Source: Aculops lycopersici
Taxonomy: Eukaryota > Arthropoda > Arachnida > Trombidiformes > Eriophyidae
Direction: 5' to 3'
Length of the DNA: 21,327 bases
NCBI GenBank assembly: GCA_015350385.1
Contig: WNKI01000004.1
Location: 527,850-549,176 of the forward strand
In this document: positions 17,539 through 21,327 of the stretch, one piece after another
Layout: each line of letters starts with the position of its first letter
Numbering within the stretch: the stretch's first letter is position 1
The notes under the pieces: model-generated
What the model saw: the letters and a program-made list of their open reading frames with translations, nothing else
Database searches by the model: none
What the model was told of the DNA's origin: nothing
Translations under genes and position numbers: made by a program

Positions 17539-18043
17539 TGTTAACTAATCTACTGGCGCGCTGCTGCAAGCGCAACTAACCAACGATGTGACCAGTACGC
17601 TAACATTAGCGAGCAACTGGCAGCCACATCAAACAAAGGAAAGCAGGGCGCAACAGATGGAAGAGCCCAAACTGTTTCACCAGGATCATTTGGAACAAAG
17701 GAAGCCTCTTGTTGCGGCTTCGGCAGGCGCAACATGAGGCAATGACCTCGGCCATCTGGACTAAAGGACGACCAGAGGACTCTCGGACCCAGAAAATCTC
17801 ACAGAGACCAGAATTTTAGGCAGTCTGGCAACTCAAAACAGTACAAAAATCGAAGAATCGTCTTCGACCCAAAATTGGGCGTGTCAGCGCAGCGTCGCGC
17901 AACACAAATCAATGTAAACTAAATCAGTATAAAACCATGTAACTAACCGAAAATAAAGTTAGTTGTATTCTCGAATTTGTAGAAGCAACACGAAAAAGAT
18001 TCTCCGCCTCCGCGTCAAACTTAATTTCCCCATTTCTCTAACA
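17539..18043 (+). repeat. 5' LTR of the copia element
   Basis: TGTTA at 17539 and TAACA at 18039-18043 make 5-bp terminal inverted repeats in the TG...CA form, and the primer site follows directly. TATAAAA is at 17928-17934 and AATAAA at 17952-17957. The right end is firm. The left end is my best choice; TGTTG at 17102 is a weaker alternative that would make an LTR of about 940 bp. The bases to the left (CTCAC) would be the target duplication to look for beyond the window. Confidence 0.55.
17928..17957 (+). promoter_or_regulatory. LTR TATA box and AATAAA
   Basis: TATAAAA (17928-17934) lies 18 nt before AATAAA (17952-17957). Initiation about 30 nt past the TATA start would fall right at or after the poly(A) hexamer, implying a short R region. 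Confidence 0.6.
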
Positions 18044-18216
18044 TGGTAGCAGGGGAAGGTTACCCAAAAGTAAGTCAGTACACAAGATTACTCGAAGAAA
18101 AGAAGACAAACTATGAGACAATAAGCAAGCAGAAGACAGACAATTGCTCCCAGTGCACCAAGTATAACAACTACATCAAGCAAAATGACAATAGTCAAGC
18201 ACACAATCACTCGTGA
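18043..18216 (+). CDS. Leader ORF A, 57 aa, unknown
   Basis: The ATG straddles the LTR/primer-site junction. The peptide is hydrophilic (Lys, Glu, Gln and Asn rich) with one CSQC pair near residue 35. I do not recognise it. Its 3' end overlaps ORF B by 32 nt in another frame. Because its 5' part is constrained by the primer site, it may be a chance frame, but together with ORFs B and C it fills the leader almost completely. Confidence 0.3.
   Translation: MVAGEGYPKVSQYTRLLEEKKTNYETISKQKTDNCSQCTKYNNYIKQNDNSQAHNHS
18044..18061 (+). other. Primer binding site, initiator-Met tRNA
   Basis: TGGTAGCAGGGGAAGGTT begins immediately after the LTR. It matches the complement of the 3' end of animal initiator-Met tRNA (ends CTGCTACCA) at all but about two of 18 positions. 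Copia-type elements commonly prime from this tRNA. Confidence 0.82.
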
Positions 18217-18424
18217 GGAAGCAAACAAGTTCGCCTCAAGCATCCCAAGATGTCTGCCAAATCAATGTGACTGCGAGTGCTACCTGAGAGTTAACCAAGT
18301 CTATCCAAAGTGCGACAGCTGTGGCGACATCCACTTACCAGATTGCTACATTCTACCAGCAAATGACAACTACTGGGGCTTCGAAGAAGACGCAAAATGC
18401 AGGCACTGCCTGAGACTCAAGTAA
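18185..18424 (+). CDS. Leader ORF B, 79-aa Cys-rich protein, unknown
   Basis: Nine cysteines in 79 residues: a CDCEC cluster near 28-32, a CDSC pair, a lone PDC, and a terminal CRHC pair, reminiscent of small zinc-binding folds. The sequence also has an acidic, Trp-containing segment before the last pair. No family is recognised. It lies in the copia leader, starting within ORF A and ending 17 nt before ORF C. Small upstream proteins are not a usual feature of Ty1/copia elements. It could be a captured host fragment or a chance frame, though the regular CxxC spacing argues for real coding. Confidence 0.45.
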   Translation: MTIVKHTITREEANKFASSIPRCLPNQCDCECYLRVNQVYPKCDSCGDIHLPDCYILPANDNYWGFEEDAKCRHCLRLK

Positions 18425-18441
18425 TCAACTGACAATTAACA

Positions 18442-18603
18442 ATGAACACAACGCAAATCTTGATCATCTTCATCTTAGCGCCATTCAATCAAATCGCCAA
18501 CGCGATCGAGAGCGAGATTAATCAACTATTCTGCGATCTCAACGAATACGCAAGACAAAGAGTAGCCGCAGGCCGAAGTGTATTTCCCTGCGAAGAAGAC
18601 TAG
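18442..18603 (+). CDS. Leader ORF C, 53 aa with signal-like N-terminus
   Basis: Begins MNTTQILIIFILAPF and continues to IANA, which reads as a signal peptide or membrane anchor with possible cleavage at residue 21. About 32 polar residues with two cysteines follow, then TAG. It is in the same frame as gag: after the TAG only six codons precede the gag ATG at 18622. No family is recognised. It may be a small secreted or membrane peptide, or a former upstream exon. Confidence 0.4.
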   Translation: MNTTQILIIFILAPFNQIANAIESEINQLFCDLNEYARQRVAAGRSVFPCEED

Positions 18604-18621
18604 ACATTCAAAGGCATCAAG

Positions 18622-18903
18622 ATGGCCTCAATCGAGAGCAAAATAGACAAGCTAACAGCAAACAATTACTCAACATGGAAGGTAATATTGACTTCTCAAC
18701 TCAAGAGCAAGAACTTGTGGGACTACATAGTGTCCACGAAGATTGAATCAGATGAAGATCTGGTAAGTAACGAGAAGGCGGAAGGCCTATCATGTACATG
18801 GCAATGGATCCACGGCAGATTTCCGCCACCGGAGTCTGCGATACAGCGAGAGAGCTATGGATCAAGATTCAGGAGAATCACGAAGGGGCCCTCAGCAACA
18901 TGA
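18622..18903 (+). pseudogene. gag: gag N-terminus, frame broken near 18790
   Basis: MASIESKIDKL then NNYSTWK and LKSKNLWDYI is the standard copia gag beginning (the NY..W motif of the DUF4219/UBN2 group). Homology-like coding continues to about 18789 and then moves to another frame, so the literal frame ends at a TGA at 18901-18903 with non-family sequence. Gag normally forms the virus-like particle that packages element RNA. A 1-nt loss is the simplest cause; a phase-compatible GTAAGT (18763) and CAG (ending 18818) is the alternative. Confidence 0.8.
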
Positions 18904-21327
18904 GGAGCACAGCCCTCGCTGAGTTTCTCAGCATGAAGATGCACAAGAATGAGAGCATCGTTCAGTTCGCTGGCCGCTACGAGAACTTACTTGGTAAGCT
19001 CGAGCTCTCCAGCCACGCAGTTGATCGGCAGACTAAGCTCTGGGTGTTCTCCAACTCTCTGCCTCAACACTACAAGCTGACAGTCCAAATGTTCACTATG
19101 TCCAAGCCGGACGGCGAGGTTAGTGAGCTTATTTCTCAGCTCAAGATTCAACACCACCTCGACAATCAGCACGAGGGTGGCAGCAAGAGAGACGTAGCTC
19201 TCTCAGTAGGCGAGTGCTCTCTGGCTACAGGTCAGACCAAGCGGCCCGCATCAACTTTGACATGCAACTATTGCAAGAAGCCCGGCCACAAGTGGCGTGA
19301 GTGCCGCAAGCTCAAGGCGGACAACGAGAGGAAGAAGAGGTTCAACCAGCAACCACAAGATCAGCAGCGATCAAATAATCAGCAAGCCCATCAACAGACA
19401 TGGCGCTCCTCACGGCCACAGCAAACTCAACAGGAAGAGCGTAAGCCTGCTCAGCAGCAGCAGCAGCAGCATCAAAACAAAAACTTCAACACAGGAGCTC
19501 TCAATGCCGGCAAGCACATCCTGTCGAAAGGTAAGTCGTCGTGGATTCTTGACTCAGGGGCATCGAATCATATGACCCCATATCGCGACTACCTAGTTGA
19601 CTACGAAGAGTTCGTAGTCCCCAAGCCGATCTATATAGGCGACGGTCGAGCACTCAACGCCTATGGTGAAGGCACAATGCCGTTCACAAGTGACAGGTTC
19701 TATGGACAACTCACAAAAGTCTTGTGGATTCCAGAACTGTCAGAAAATTTGATATCGGTTGGGCGAACAATTGAACTTGGGTGTGATGTCAAGATGGACA
19801 TGCACACAGCCAACTTTTACAGAGACAACAAGCTTGTCTTTAGTGTCGCGAAAAATGTAGGCGACATCTACTACTTTATCGATCTCACACCGACAGCCGA
19901 GTCACCGGCTCAAGGCTCGCTTATAGGCGCAAGCTTGAGCGACTGGCACAAGCGACTAGCGCATTGCAACTATGAAACTGTAAAGGCAATGGCTAAGTCA
20001 GATGCAGTGACTGGCATGGGTGTGACTGGCCCTCTTGAAGGCGAGTGTTCAGCTTGCGTCTACGGCAAGCTCTGTAGAGGCCAGCACCCATCTAGGCGAC
20101 CAACTCACGCGACCGAGACTGCAGCTGCTTTGCATCTCGACACAGTTGGCCCGTTCAAAACCAACAGTTTAGGCAACTCGCGTTTCTTTCTACTTGCCAC
20201 GGAAGAACTCTCAGGCTACAAGTTCTTCGAGGCCGTTGCGGCCAAAAGTTCTATACCAAACAGTGTTAAACAGCTGGTCACACAAGCCGAGTTGATTTCT
20301 CGCCGACCAATCAAAGCTATTGTATCTGACAATGGCTCTGAGTTTAACAATAACTCGCTAATCAATTGGACTCGCGAGCGTGGAATCATCCACTACTTTG
20401 CAGCTAGCTACACTCCCGAGCAAAACGGACGTGCTGAGCGAGCTAATCGATCCGTATTAGACGGAATTAGAACTTTGCTGAGCGACTCTGGCTTACCTGA
20501 GTCGCTATGGGCTGAGTGCTTAAACACAGTGGTTTACACTCAAAATCGCCTGTTGAGTCGGAAGCATCCGACGATGACAAGATATGAATTGCTCACAGGT
20601 GAGAAACCTGATCTCAGCAATCTCAGGATTTTCGGGCAAAAGGCCATCATCAGAGAAGATGATAGTCATCGAGATGGCAAACTGGCGCCTAGAGGCGAAC
20701 CAGCGATCTTTGTGGGCTATACTGAGCGCCACAACACCTATAGGTTCTATATCAAAGAACCAATTGAACAAGTTGTTACCTCGTGTGACGCCAAGTTTCT
20801 CTCGCCACAATCAGGTGGGAGATTTAACCACACCGAAGGTGAAACTATAGGCCCAAAATCAGACTATACTGTCAAACTATTTGATGATGACGACTCAGAC
20901 TCCGACGCAACTGAGATCGTCGATCAATCAGAGCCATCATCAGATGATGACAGCGACGAGCAACCGTCCTACTTCAGACGGGTCACTCGCTCGGTCGCTA
21001 GGTCCCTCACCGGAGGTGCCAATCTGATGCAACAAGGTGCTGCGCTCTTCACTCTGATGGACGAGCCGCGCACGGTTAATGATGCCAAAAACGATCCCAA
21101 CTGGCCTCAATGGAAGCGTGCTATGGACGAGGAGATAGCGGCGCTAGCAGCCAATAAGACCTGGGTTTTAGTAGACAAACCACCAGGCGCAAGGCCAATC
21201 AAAAACAAGTGGGTGTTCAAAACTAAAATGAACCCCAACGGAAGCGTCGAGCGCTTCAAGGCAAGACTAGTTGCCAAGGGATTCACTCAAATTCCAGACG
21301 TAGATTTCAAAGAGACATATGCACCTG
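18771..21327 (+). CDS. pol: copia gag-pol polyprotein (zinc knuckle, protease, integrase, start of RT), partial
   Basis: Open from 18771 to the window end without a stop (852 codons), with gag-like coding recognisable from about 18792. In order: the rest of gag; a CCHC knuckle (CNYC to REC) at 19263-19304; a Gln-rich spacer with CAG repeats; aspartic protease WILDSGASNHM with catalytic Asp at 19551; the GAG-pre-integrase zinc site with two His in WHKRLAH and CSAC; an integrase core with Asp at 20139 (HLDTVGP), Asp at 20328 (SDNGSEF) and Glu at 20436 (NGRAER), the latter pair being D-x35-E; an acidic Asp/Ser linker; and RVT_2 reverse transcriptase from about 21111 (WPQWKRAMDEEI, NKWVFKTK, RLVAKGF), cut at 21327. 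All expected catalytic residues inside the window are present. RNase H is not reached. Confidence 0.95.

Larger units (their letters stand above)
17539..21327 (+). mobile_element. Ty1/copia LTR retrotransposon, right part cut by window end
   Basis: The order LTR, tRNA primer site, leader with small ORFs, gag with zinc knuckle, protease, integrase, reverse transcriptase defines a Ty1/copia element, since integrase precedes reverse transcriptase. RNase H and the 3' LTR lie past 21327. The pol frame has no stop in over 2.5 kb, which suggests a fairly young insertion, but gag carries a frame break. The left edge is uncertain: CAACTAAC repeats and GGCGC-rich sequence continue left to about 17100. 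Confidence 0.93.

Noticed and set aside
17550..17735. 61-aa minus-strand frame
   Set aside because: Lies inside the proposed copia LTR and has no family features.
20520..20850. Frames of 88-96 aa on both strands
   Set aside because: Out-of-frame shadows of the intact integrase-region reading frame.
1..21327. CRISPR arrays, bacterial operons or rRNA
   Set aside because: No spaced direct repeats, no bacterial gene order and no rRNA-like blocks; splice sites, a copia element and animal genes show eukaryotic DNA.

Overview
The window looks like nuclear DNA of an arthropod, most likely a chelicerate and perhaps an acariform mite. The sequence shows one GT-AG intron in a cuticular chitin-binding gene, long single-exon reading frames for three other conserved animal genes, AATAAA-type ends, and a Ty1/copia LTR retrotransposon. 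The species cannot be named from the sequence alone, and the mite suggestion is an inference from gene content and intron poverty.

Layout. 1-880: low-complexity DNA and the probable 3' end of the first gene. 882-1848 (minus): two-exon secreted protein with one CBM14 (peritrophin-type) chitin-binding domain, CPAP1-like. About 1850-6898: roughly 5 kb without a credible gene, holding microsatellites, a hexamer array, a 12-bp hairpin and many CAGGTG/CAGGTA E-boxes. 6899-9589 (plus): intronless NRF-6-type multipass acyltransferase. 9889-10896 (minus): intronless BTB protein with two C2H2 fingers, convergent with the NRF-6 gene. 10897-12107: AT-rich intergenic DNA with a 27-bp near-palindrome. 12108-14588 (minus): Elongator subunit Elp2, also one exon.

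From about 14.7 kb onward the window becomes transposon-dominated. There is a GC-rich minisatellite island with a core promoter facing Elp2 (14.75-15.2 kb), a zinc-finger and CAGTG-ended remnant that may be hAT (15.4-15.76 kb), two LTR-like segments (15.8-16.5 kb), a Tc1/mariner transposase fragment (16.66-16.86 kb), a 10-bp minisatellite (17.14-17.20 kb), and then a nearly intact Ty1/copia element. The copia element has a 5' LTR ending at 18043, an initiator-Met tRNA primer binding site, and a gag-pol frame that is still open at the window's right edge inside reverse transcriptase.

The host genes do unrelated jobs: cuticle or matrix chitin binding, membrane lipid or acyl transfer, transcriptional regulation, and tRNA wobble-uridine modification. 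Nothing suggests they act together. The least ordinary content is in the copia element, where three small ORFs, one Cys-rich and one with a signal-like N-terminus, are packed between the LTR and gag. Two host genes also carry poly(A) signals that overlap or precede their stop codons. The intergenic E-box density is notable as well.
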